NCBI RefSeq assembly: GCF_029227915.1
Contig: NC_079878.1
Coordinates: 34,623,501-34,687,500, forward strand
Direction of reading: 5' to 3'
Origin: Hydractinia symbiolongicarpus
Lineage: Eukaryota > Cnidaria > Hydrozoa > Anthoathecata > Hydractiniidae
DNA: 64,000 nt
Under the pieces are notes generated by a model that made no database searches, was not told where the DNA came from, and saw nothing but the letters and a program-made list of their open reading frames with translations. The translations under genes were made by a program, and so were the position numbers. Shown in pieces: positions 12,001 through 23,014 of the stretch (its first letter is position 1; the number at the start of each line of letters is the position of its first letter).

Positions 12001-12373
12001 CTAGTAATATCAGAAAAATATTGGTTAATACATGTTGGTACGAATATGTGACACAACTGTTGTAACTGAAACGGACTGACACCGTTAGAAAGTCAATGAA
12101 ATGTAGTTTTTGAAACTGTTGCTTTTTTTTCAGCGCGCGATAACGGCTAGGATTGGTCCCACAGTAAAAAATGACTTACCAATCTCACTTTTTCAATGAA
12201 GCGCTACCACAGCGCCCAGTGTAACCGCTGAGTTCCGGCAATCATGTCAAATTAAGAAGAATGTTATTTCTTGGAGTCCAATTTTCTCGTTTATCACATT
12301 TATCAGGTCACAGTCCAAAGTTCGTTCAATTAAGTCCCACTGTCAATCGTTTCACTGTTAAAAGCGATGCAAC
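12001..12373 (+). repeat. P monomer (373 bp)
   Basis: First monomer of the best preserved P-Q-B-C run. Marked by gaaaaatattggttaatac (elsewhere ttgcttaatac), acacaactgttgtaactg, a T8 tract in gttgcttttttttcagc and aatctcactttttcaatg. The front half preceding it (about 11827-12000) has cagtgtaactgctgag, accacagttatcagg and tttcatagttaaaagc, the same front as core A monomers. Confidence 0.85.
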
Positions 12374-12746
12374 CTAGTAATATCAGACAAATGTCGCTAA
12401 ATTTATGTTGGTACGAATATGTGACCCAACCATTGAAACTCAAACGGACTGACACCATAACAAAGTCAATGAAATGTAGTTTTTAAAACTATCGCTATTT
12501 CTTCAGCTCGCGATAACGGAGAGGATTCGTCCCACATTATAGAATGACTTATTAATCTAAATTTTTATATGAAGCGCTACCACAGCGCCCAGTGTAATCG
12601 CTGAGTTTCGGCAATCATGTCAAATTAAGAAGAATGTTATTTCTTGAAGTCCAATTGTCTCCTTTACCACATTTATCAGGTCACAGTCGAAAGTTAGTTC
12701 AGTTAAGTCCCACAGTCAATCGCTTCATTGTTAAAAGCGATGCAAC
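12374..12746 (+). repeat. Q monomer (373 bp)
   Basis: Marked by agacaaatgtcgctaaattt, aaccattgaaactc, caccataacaaagtc, tttttaaaactatcg, agctcgcgataacggagagg and cacattatagaatgac. From ctaaatttatg onward it is the same sequence as the back of core A monomers. Its front (gtaaccgctgag, ttttctcgtttatc, cccactgtcaatcg) is distinct and is also found in four Q monomers embedded in the core (about 17.4, 24.1, 37.2 and 40.9 kb). Confidence 0.85.
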
Positions 12747-13118
12747 CTAGTAATATCAAAAAATATCGCTAAATAAATGTTGGTACGGGTATGTGACCCA
12801 ACCGTTGTAACTCAAACGGACTGACACCGTTAGAAAGTCAATGAAATGCAGTTTTTGAAACTGTCGCTATTTCTTCAGCCCGAGATAAGGGCTAGGATTG
12901 GTCCCACAGTAAAAAATGACTTATTAATCTAAGTTTTTAAATGAAGCGCTAGCACAGCGCCCAGTGTAATTGCTGAGTTCCGGCAATCATGTCAAATTAA
13001 GAAGAAGGTTATTTCATGGAGTCCAATTGTCTCCTTTACCACAGTTATCAGGTCACAGTCCAAAGTTTGTTCAATTAAGTCCCACAGCCAATCGTTTCAC
13101 TGTTAAATGCGATGCAGC
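12747..13118 (+). repeat. B monomer (372 bp)
   Basis: Marked by tcaaaaaatatcgc, ggtacgggtatgtg, gaaatgcagtttttgaaac and a gcccgagataaggg box (gcccgcgataaggg elsewhere). One base shorter than its neighbours because a G is lost in the atcagaaaaat stretch. This B variant has the private change ctaaataaatg near 12775. Confidence 0.85.
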
Positions 13119-13491
13119 CTAGTAATATCGGATAAATATCGCTAAATACATGTTGGTACGAATACGTGACCCAACCGATGTAACTCAAACGGACTGACAC
13201 CGTAAGAAAGTCTATGAAATGTAGTTTTTGAAACTGTCGCTATTTCTTCAGCGCGCGATAACGGCTAGGATTGGTCCCACAGTAAAAAATGATTTATTAA
13301 TCTAAGTTTTTAAATGAAGCGCTACCATAGCGCCCAGTGTAATTGCTGAGTTCCGGCAATCATGTCAAATTAAGAAGAAGGTTATTTCATGGAGTCCAAT
13401 TGTCTGCTTTACCACATTTATCAGGTCACAGTCCAAAGTTTGTTGAATTAAGTCCCACAGTCAATCGTTTCATAGTTAAAAGCGATGCAAC
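13119..13491 (+). repeat. C monomer, flank form (373 bp)
   Basis: Marked by the preceding gccaatcgtttcactgttaa and aatgcgatgcagcc, then aatacgtgacccaaccgatg and cgtaagaaagtctatg. The flank form ends with gaaactgtcgc and cagcgcgcg, whereas the core form has gaaactttcgc and catcgcgcg, so the core version has taken a Y-like tail. A private gtctgctttacc variant near 13404 is shared only with about 43963 and 44708 on the other side of the core. Confidence 0.83.
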
Positions 13492-16304
13492 CTAGTAATA
13501 TCAGAAAAATATTGCTTAATACATGTTGGTACGAATATGTGACACAACTGTTGTAACTGAAACGGACTGACACCGTTAGAAAGTCAATGAAATGTAGTTT
13601 TTGAAACTGTTGCTTTTTTTCAGCGCGCGATAACGGCTAGGATTTGTCCCACAGTAAAAAATGACTTATTAATCTCACTTTTTCAATGTAACGCTACCAC
13701 AGCGCCCAGTGTAATCGCTGAGTTTCGGCAATCATGTCAAATTAAGAAGAATGTTATTTCTTGGAGTCAACTTGTCTCACTTATAACATTTATAAGGTCT
13801 CAATCCAAAATCAGTTTACTTTAGTCCCACTGTCAATCGTTTCACTGTTAAAAGCGATGCAACCTAGTAATATGAGAAAAATATCGCTAAATACATGTTG
13901 GTACGAATATGTGACCCCACCATTGAAACTCAAACGGACTGACACCGTTAGAAAGTCAGTGAAATGTGGTATTTGAAACTGTCTCTATTTCTTCTGCGCG
14001 CGATAACGGCTCGGATTGGTCCCACATTAAAAAAATGACTTTTTTATCTTAATTCTTAAATGAAGCGCTACCACCGCACCCAGTGTAATCGCTGAGTTCC
14101 GGCAATCATGCCAAATTAAGGAGAAGGTTATTTCATGGAGTCCAATTTTCCCATTTATCACATTTATCAGGTCACAGACCAAAGTTTGTTCAATTAAGTC
14201 CCACAGCCAATCGTTTCACTGTTAAATGCGATGCAGCCTAGTAATATCAGATAAATATCGCTAAATACATGTTGGTACGAATACATGACCCAACCGATGT
14301 AACTCAAACGGACTGACACCGTAAGAAAGTCAATGAAATGTAGTTTTTGAAGCTGTCGCTATTTCTTCAGCGCGCAATAACGGCTAGGATTGGTCCCACA
14401 GTGAAAAATGACTTATTAATCTAAATTTTTAAATAAAGGGCTACCACAGCGCCCAGTGTAATCGCTGAGTTCCGACAATCACGTCAAATTAAGAAGAATG
14501 TTATTTCTTGCAGTCCAATTGTCTCCTTTACCACATTTATCAGGTCACAGTCCAAAGTTTTTTGAATTAAGTCCCACAGTCAATCGTTTCATAGTTTAAA
14601 GCGATGCAACCTAGTAATATCAGAAAAATATTGCTTAATACATGTTGGGACGAATATGTGACACAACTGTTGTAACTGAAACGGACTGACACCGTTAGAA
14701 AGTCAATGAAATGTAGTTTTTGAAACTGTTGCTTTTTTTTCAGCGCGCGATAACAGCTAGGATTGGTCCCACAGTAAATAATGACTTACTAATCTCACTT
14801 TTTCAATGAAGCGCTACCACAGCGCCCAGTGTAATCGCTGAGTTCCGGCAATCATGTCAAAATAAGAAGAATGTTATTTCTTGGAGTCCAATTTTCTCGT
14901 TTATCACATTTATCAGGTCACAGTCCAAAGTTCGTTCAATTAAGTCCCACAGTCAATCGTTTCACTGTTAAAAGCGATGCAACCTAGTAATATCAGATAA
15001 ATGTCGCTAAATACATGTTGGTACGAATATGTGACCCAGCCGTTGAGACTCAAACGGACTGACACCGTAACAAAGTCAATGAAATGTAGTTTTTAAAACT
15101 ATCGCTATTTCTTCAGCTCGCGATAACGGAGAGGATTCGTCCCACATTATAGAATGACTTATTAATCTAAATTTTTATATGAAGCGCTACCACAGCGCCC
15201 AGTGTAATCGCTGAGTTTCGGCAATCATGTCAAATTAAGAAGAATGTTATTTCTTGGAGTCAACTTGTCTCACTTATAACATTTATAAGGTCTCAATCCA
15301 AAATCAGTTTAATTTAGTCCCACTGTCAATCGTTTCATTGTTAAAACCGATGCAACCTAGTAATATGAGAAAAATATCGCTAAATACATGTTGGTACGAA
15401 TATGTGACCCCACCGTTGAAACTCAAACGGACTGACACCGTTAGAAAGTCAGTTAAATCTGGTATTTGAAACTGTCTCTATTTCTTCTGCGCGCGATAAC
15501 GGCTAGAATTGGTCCCACATTAAAAAAATGACTTTTTTATCTTAATTCTTAAATGAAGCGCTACCACCGCACCCAGTGTAATCGCTGAGTTCCGGCAATC
15601 ATGTCAAATTAAGAAGAATGTTATTTCTTGGAGTCCAATTTTCCCATTTATCACATTTATCAGGTCACAGTCCAAAGTTAGTTCAATTAAATCCCACAGT
15701 CAATCGTTTCACTGTTAAAAGCGATGCAACCTAGTAATATCAGATAAATATCGCTAAATACATGTTGGTACGAATATGTGACCCAACCGTTGTAACTCAA
15801 ACGGACTAACGCCGTTAGAAAGTCAATGAAATACAGTTTTTGAGACTGTCGCTATTTCTTCATCGCGCGATAACGGCTAGGATTGGTCCCACAGTAAAAA
15901 ATGACTTATTAATCTAAATTTTTAAATGAAGCGCTACCACAGCGCCCAGTGTAACTGCTGAGTTTCGGCAATCATGTCAAATTAAGAAGAATGTTATTTC
16001 TTGGAGTCAACTTGTCTCACTTATAACATTTGTAAGGTCTCAATCCAAAGTTAGTTCAATTAAATCCCACAGTCAATCGTTTCACTGTTAAAAGCGATGC
16101 AACCTAGTAATATCAGATAAATATCGCTAAATACATGTTGATACGATATGTGACCCAACCGTTGTAACTCAAACAGACTGACGCCTTTAGAAAGTCAATG
16201 AAATACAGTTTTTGAGACTGTCGCTATTTCTTCATCGCGCGATAACGGCTAGGATTGGTCCCACAGTAAAAAATGACTTATTAATCTAAATTTTTAAATG
16301 AAGC
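13492..16304. repeat. Left flank mixed monomers before the core
   Basis: Order read along the stretch: P, X, C-like, P, Q-like with gtgacccagccgttgagac (15031), X, Y, then an X-front/Y chimera near 16020-16060 (cacttataacatttgtaagg followed by aaagttagttcaattaaatc), then Y. One X monomer ends in gttaaatctggtatttg near 15450. Several chimeric joints show frequent exchange between subtypes. Confidence 0.75.
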
Positions 16305-16677
16305 GCTACCACAACGCCCAGTGTAACTGAGGAGTTTCGGCAATCATGTCAAATTAAGAAGAATGTTATTTCTTGGAGTCCAATTGTCTCCTTTACCACA
16401 GTTATCAGGTCACAGTCCAAAGTTTGTTCAATTAAGTCCCACAGTCAATCGTTTCATAGTTAAAAGCGATGCAACCTAGTAATATCAGAAAAATATTGCT
16501 AAATTTATGTTGGTACGAATATGTGACCCAACCTTTGAAACTCAAACGGACTGACACCATAACAAAGTCAATGAAATGTAGTTTTTAAAACTATCGCTAT
16601 TTCTTCAGCTCGCGATAACGGAGAGGATTCGTCCCACATTATAGAATGACTTATTAATCTAAATTTTTATATGAAGC
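16305..16677 (+). repeat. First A monomer: P/Q chimera (373 bp)
   Basis: The front, through atcagaaaaatattgct (16484-16500), is P sequence. From aaatttatgttgg (16501) onward it is Q sequence. The joint lies in the few bases shared by both (gct plus aaat). All later A monomers of the core carry the same joint. This copy differs slightly from them (gtaactgaggag near 16325 and aacctttg near 16530), so it is a diverged relative and not necessarily the founder. Confidence 0.82.
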
Positions 16678-18540
16678 GCTACCACAGCGCCCAGTGTAAT
16701 CGCTGAGTTTCGGCAATCATGTCAAATTAAGAAGAATGTTATTTCTTGGAGTCCAATTGTCTCCTTTACCACATTTATCAGTTCACAGTCGAAAGTTAGT
16801 TCAGTTAAGTCCCACAGTCAATCGCTTCATTGTTAAAAGCGATGCAACCTAGTAATATCAAAAAATATCGCTAAATACATGTTGGTACGGGTATGTGACC
16901 CAACCGTTGTAACTCAAACGGACTGACACCGTTAGAAAGTCAATGAAATGCAGTTTTTGAAACTGTCGCTATTTCTTCAGCCCGCGATAAGGGCTAGGAT
17001 TGGTCCCACAGTAAAAAATGACTTATTAATCAAAGTTTTTAAATGAAGCGCTAGCACAGCGCCCAGTGTAATTGCTGAGTTCTGGCAATCATGTCAAATT
17101 AAGAAGAAGGTTATTTCATGGAGTCCAATTGTCTCCTTTACCACAGTTATCAGGTCACAGTCCAAAGTTTGTTCAATTAAGTCCCACAGCCAATCGTTTC
17201 ACTGTTAAATGCGATGCAGCCTAGTAATATCAGATAAATATCGCTAAATACATGTTGGTACGAATACGTGACCCAACCGATGTAACTCAAACGGACTGAC
17301 ACCGTAAGAAAGTCTATGAAATGTAGTTTTTGAAACTTTCGCTATTTCTTCATCGCGCGATAACGGCTAGGATTGGTCCCACAGTAAAAAATGACTTATT
17401 AATCTAAATTTTTAAATGAAGCGCTACCACAACGCCCAGTGTAACCGCTGAGTTCCGGCAATCATGTCAAATTAAGAAGAATGTTATTTCTTGGAGTCCA
17501 ATTTTCTCGTTTATCACATTTATCAGGTCACAGTCCAAAGTTCATTCAATTAAGTCCCACTGTCAATCGTTTCACTGTTAAAAGCGATGCAACCTAGTAA
17601 TATCAGATAAATGTCGCTAAATTTATGTTGGTACGAATATGTGACCCAACCATTGAAACTCAAACGGACTGACACCATAACAAAGTCAATGAAATGTAGT
17701 TTTTAAAACTATCGCTATTTCTTCAGCTCGCGATAACGGAGAGGATTTGTCCCACATTATAGAATGACTTATTAATCTAAATTTTTATATGAAGCGCTAC
17801 CACAGCGCCCAGTGTAATCGCTGAGTTTCGGCAATCATGTCAAATTAAGAAGAATGTTATTTCTTGGAGTCCAATTGTCTCCTTTACCACATTTAGCAGG
17901 TCACAGTCGAAAGTTAGTTCAGTTAAGTCCCACAGTCAATCGCTTCATTGTTAAAAGCGATGCAACCTAGCAATATCAAAAAATATCGCTAAATACATGT
18001 TGGTACGGGTATGTGACCCAACCGTTGTAACTCAAACGGACTGACACCGTTAGAAAGTCAATGAAATGCAGTTTTTGAAACTGTCGCTATTTCTTCAGCC
18101 CGCGATAAGGGCTAGGATTGGTCCCACAGTAAAAAATGACTTATTAATCAAAGTTTTTAAATGAAGCGCTAGCACAGCGCCCAGTGTAATTGCTGAGTTC
18201 CGGCAATCATGTCAAATTAAGAAGAAGGTTATTTCATGGAGTCCAATTGTCTCCTTTACCACAGTTATCAGGTCACAGTCCAAAGTTTGTTCAATTAAGT
18301 CCCACAGCCAATCGTTTCACTGTTAAATGCGATGCAGCCTAGTAATATCAGATAAATATCGCTAAATACATGTTGGTACGAATACGTGACCCAACCGATG
18401 TAACTCAAACGGACTGACACCGTAAGAAAGTCTATGAAATGTAGTTTTTGAAACTTTCGCTATTTCTTCATCGCGCGATAACGGCTAGGATTGGTCCCAC
18501 AGTAAAAAATGACTTATTAATCTAAATTTTTAAATGAAGC

Positions 18541-20031
18541 GCTACCACAACGCCCAGTGTAACTGCTGAGTTTCGGCAATCATGTCAAATTAAGAAGAAT
18601 GTTATTTCTTGGAGTCCAATTGTCTCCTTTACCACAGTTATCAGGTCACAGTCCAAAGTTTGTTCAATTAAGTCCCACAGTCAATCGTTTCATAGTTAAA
18701 AGCGATGCAACCTAGTAATATCAGAAAAATATTGCTAAATTTATGTTGGTACGAATATGTGACCCAACCATTGAAACTCAAACGGACTGACACCATAACA
18801 AAGTCAATGAAATGTAGTTTTTAAAACTATCGCTATTTCTTCAGCTCGCGATAACGGAGAGGATTCGTCCCACATTATAGAATGACTTATTAATCTAAAT
18901 TTTTATATGAAGCGCTACCACAGCGCCCAGTGTAATCGCTGAGTTTCGGCAATCATGTCAAATTAAGAAGAATGTTATTTCTTGGAGTCCAATTGTCTCC
19001 TTTACCACATTTATCAGGTCACAGTCGAAAGTTAGTTCAGTTAAGTCCCACAGTCAATCGCTTCATTGTTAAAAGCGATGCAACCTAGTAATATCAAAAA
19101 ATATCGCTAAATACATGTTGGTACGGGTATGTGACCCAACCGTTGTAACTCAAACGGACTGACACCGTTAGAAAGTCAATGAAATGCAGTTTTTGAAACT
19201 GTCGCTATTTCTTCAGCCCGCAATAAGGGCTAGGATTGGTCCCACAGTAAAAAATGACTTATTAATCAAAGTTTTTAAATGAAGCGCTAGCACAGCGCCC
19301 AGTGTAATTGCTGAGTTCCGGCAATCATGTCAAATTAACAAGAAGGTTATTTCATGGAGTCCAATTGTCTCCTTTACCACAGTTATTAGGTCACAGTCCA
19401 AAGTTTGTTCAATTAAGTCCCACAGCCAATCGTTTCACTGTTAAATGCGATGCAGCCTAGTAATATCAGATAAATATCGCTAAATACATGTTGGTACGAA
19501 TACGTGACCCAACCGATGTAACTCAAACGGACTGACACCGTAAGAAAGTCTATGAAATGTAGTTTTTGAAACTTTCGCTATTTCTTCATCGCGCGATAAC
19601 GGCTAGGATTGGTCCCACAGTAAAAAATGACTTATTAATCTAAATTTTTAAATGAAGCGCTAGCACAGCGCCCAGTGTAATTGCTGAGTTCCGGCAATCA
19701 TGTCAAATTAAGAAGAAGGTTATTTCATGGAGTCCAATTGTCTCCTTTACCACAGTTATTAGGTCACAGTCCAAAGTTTGTTCAATTAAGTCCCACAGCC
19801 AATCGTTTCACTGTTAAATGCGATGCAGCCTAGTAATATCAGATAAATATCGCTAAATACATGTTGGTACGAATACGTGACCCAACCGATGTAACTCAAA
19901 CGGACTGACACCGTAAGAAAGTCTATGAAATGTAGTTTTTGAAACTTTCGCTATTTCTTCATCGCGCGATAACGGCTAGGATTGGTCCCACAGTAAAAAA
20001 TGACTTATTAATCTAAATTTTTAAATGAAGC
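18541..20031. repeat. Core tetramer A-B-C-C, copy 1 (1,491 bp)
   Basis: A at 18541-18913, B at 18914-19285, C at 19286-19658 and a second C at 19659-20031. The private variant caaattaacaagaagg in the first C recurs one unit later, as do gcccgcaataaggg in B and acagttattagg in both C monomers. This proves that the next 1,491 bp are a duplicate. Confidence 0.9.
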
Positions 20032-21522
20032 GCTACCACAACGCCCAGTGTAACTGCTGAGTTTCGGCAATCATGTCAAATTAAGAAGAATGTTATTTCT
20101 TGGAGTCCAATTGTCTCCTTTACCACAGTTATCAGGTCACAGTCCAAAGTTTGTTCAATTAAGTCCCACAGTCAATCGTTTCATAGTTAAAAGCGATGCA
20201 ACCTAGTAATATCAGAAAAATATTGCTAAATTTATGTTGGTACGAATATGTGACCCAACCATTGAAACTCAAACGGACTGACACCATAACAAAGTCAATG
20301 AAATGTAGTTTTTAAAACTATCGCTATTTCTTCAGCTCGCGATAACGGAGAGGATTCGTCCCACATTATAGAATGACTTATTAATCTAAATTTTTATATG
20401 AAGCGCTACCACAGCGCCCAGTGTAATCGCTGAGTTTCGGCAATCATGTCAAATTAAGAAGAATGTTATTTCTTGGAGTCCAATTGTCTCCTTTACCACA
20501 TTTATCAGGTCACAGTCGAAAGTTAGTTCAGTTAAGTCCCACAGTCAATCGCTTCATTGTTAAAAGCGATGCAACCTAGTAATATCAAAAAATATCGCTA
20601 AATACATGTTGGTACGGGTATGTGACCCAACCGTTGTAACTCAAACGGACTGACACCGTTAGAAAGTCAATGAAATGCAGTTTTTGAAACTGTCGCTATT
20701 TCTTCAGCCCGCAATAAGGGCTAGGATTGGTCCCACAGTAAAAAATGACTTATTAATCAAAGTTTTTAAATGAAGCGCTAGCACAGCGCCCAGTGTAATT
20801 GCTGAGTTCCGGCAATCATGTCAAATTAACAAGAAGGTTATTTCATGGAGTCCAATTGTCTCCTTTACCACAGTTATTAGGTCACAGTCCAAAGTTTGTT
20901 CAATTAAGTCCCACAGCCAATCGTTTCACTGTTAAATGCGATGCAGCCTAGTAATATCAGATAAATATCGCTAAATACATGTTGGTACGAATACGTGACC
21001 CAACCGATGTAACTCAAACGGACTGACACCGTAAGAAAGTCTATGAAATGTAGTTTTTGAAACTTTCGCTATTTCTTCATCGCGCGATAACGGCTAGGAT
21101 TGGTCCCACAGTAAAAAATGACTTATTAATCTAAATTTTTAAATGAAGCGCTAGCACAGCGCCCAGTGTAATTGCTGAGTTCCGGCAATCATGTCAAATT
21201 AAGAAGAAGGTTATTTCATGGAGTCCAATTGTCTCCTTTACCACAGTTATTAGGTCACAGTCCAAAGTTTGTTCAATTAAGTCCCACAGACAATCGTTTC
21301 ACTGTTAAATGCGATGCAGCCTAGTAATATCAGATAAATATCGCTAAATACATGTTGGTACGAATACGTGACCCAACCGATGTAACTCAAACGGACTGAC
21401 ACCGTAAGAAAGTCTATGAAATGTAGTTTTTGAAACTTTCGCTATTTCTTCATCGCGCGATAACGGCTAGGATTGGTCCCACAGTAAAAAATGACTTATT
21501 AATCTAAATTTTTAAATGAAGC
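20032..21522. repeat. Core tetramer A-B-C-C, copy 2 (1,491 bp)
   Basis: Duplicate of 18541-20031 at exactly 1,491-bp spacing with the same private variants. A difference I noticed is cccacagacaatcg near 21288 in the second C against cccacagccaatcg in copy 1, so the duplication is very recent or was recently homogenised. Confidence 0.9.
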
Positions 21523-23014
21523 GCTACCACAACGCCCAGTGTAACTGCTGAGTTTCGGCAATCATGTCAAATTAAGAAGAATGTTATTTCTTGGAGTCCA
21601 ATTGTCTCCTTTACCACAGTTATCAGGTCACAGTCCAAAGTTTGTTCAATTAAGTCCCACAGTCAATCGTTTCATAGTTAAAAGCGATGCAACCTAGTAA
21701 TATCAGAAAAATATTGCTAAATTTATGTTGGTACGAATATGTGACCCAACCATTGAAACTGCAACGGACTGACACCATAACAAAGTCAATGAAATGTAGT
21801 TTTTAAAACTATCGCTATTTCTTCAGCTCGCGATAACGGAGAGGATTCGTCCCACATTATAGAATGACTTATTAATCTAAATTTTTATATGAAGCGCTAC
21901 CACAGCGCCCAGTGTAATCGCTGAGTTTCGGCAATCATGTCAAATTAAGAAGAATGTTATTTCTTGGAGTCCAATTGTCTCCTTTACCACATTTATCAGG
22001 TCACAGTCGAAAGTTAGTTCAATTAAGTCCCACAGCCAATCGTTTCACTGTTAAATGCGATGCAGCCTAGTAATATCAGATAAATATCGCTAAATACATG
22101 TTGGTACGAATACGTGACCCAACCGATGTAACTCAAACGGACTGACACCGTAAGAAAGTCTATGAAATGTAGTTTTTGAAACTTTCGCTATTTCTTCATC
22201 GGGCGATAACGGCTAGGATTGGTCCCACAGTAAAAAATGACTTATTAATCTAAATTTTTAAATGAAGCGCTACCACAACGCCCAGTGTAACTGCTGAGTT
22301 TCGGCAATCATGTCAAATTAAGAAGAATGTTATTTCTTGGAGTCCAATTGTCTCCTTTACCACAGTTATCAGGTCACAGTCCAAAGTTTGTTCAATTAAG
22401 TCCCACAGTCAATCGTTTCATAGTTAAAAGCGATGCAACCTAGTAATATCAGAAAAATATTGCTAAATTTATGTTGGTACGAATATGTGACCCAACCATT
22501 GAAACTCAAACGGACTGACACCATAACAAAGTCAATGAAATGTAGTTTTTAAAACTATCGCTATTTCTTCAGCTCGCGATAACGGAGAGGATTCGTCCCA
22601 CATTATAGAATGACTTATTAATCTAAATTTTTATATGAAGCGCTACCACAGCGCCCAGTGTAATCGCTGAGTTTCGGCAATCATGTCAAATTAAGAAGAA
22701 TGTTATTTCTTGGAGTCCAATTGTCTCCTTTACCACATTTATCAGGTCACAGTCGAAAGTTAGTTCAATTAAGTCCCACAGCCAATCGTTTCACTGTTAA
22801 ATGCGATGCAGCCTAGTAATATCAGATAAATATCGCTAAATACATGTTGGTACGAATACGTGACCCAACCGATGTAACTCAAACGGACTGACACCGTAAG
22901 AAAGTCTATGAAATGTAGTTTTTGAAACTTTCGCTATTTCTTCATCGCGCGATAACGGCTAGGATTGGTCCCACAGTAAAAAATGACTTATTAATCTAAA
23001 TTTTTAAATGAAGC
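21523..23014. repeat. Core dimer A-B/C, two copies of 746 bp
   Basis: Units 21523-22268 and 22269-23014. Each is an A monomer followed by a chimera with a B front (cagtcgaaagttagttc) that switches to C at caattaagtcccacagcc. The same joint is present in both. Private single-base differences, actgcaacgg near 21760 and catcgggcg near 22199, are found only in copy 1. Confidence 0.88.

Noticed and set aside
18590-18610. gaagaatgttatttcttgga as a protein-binding palindrome
   Set aside because: It contains a partial aagaa/ttctt symmetry in most monomers, but C monomers (gaaggttatttcatgg) break it and the arms are short and low in complexity.
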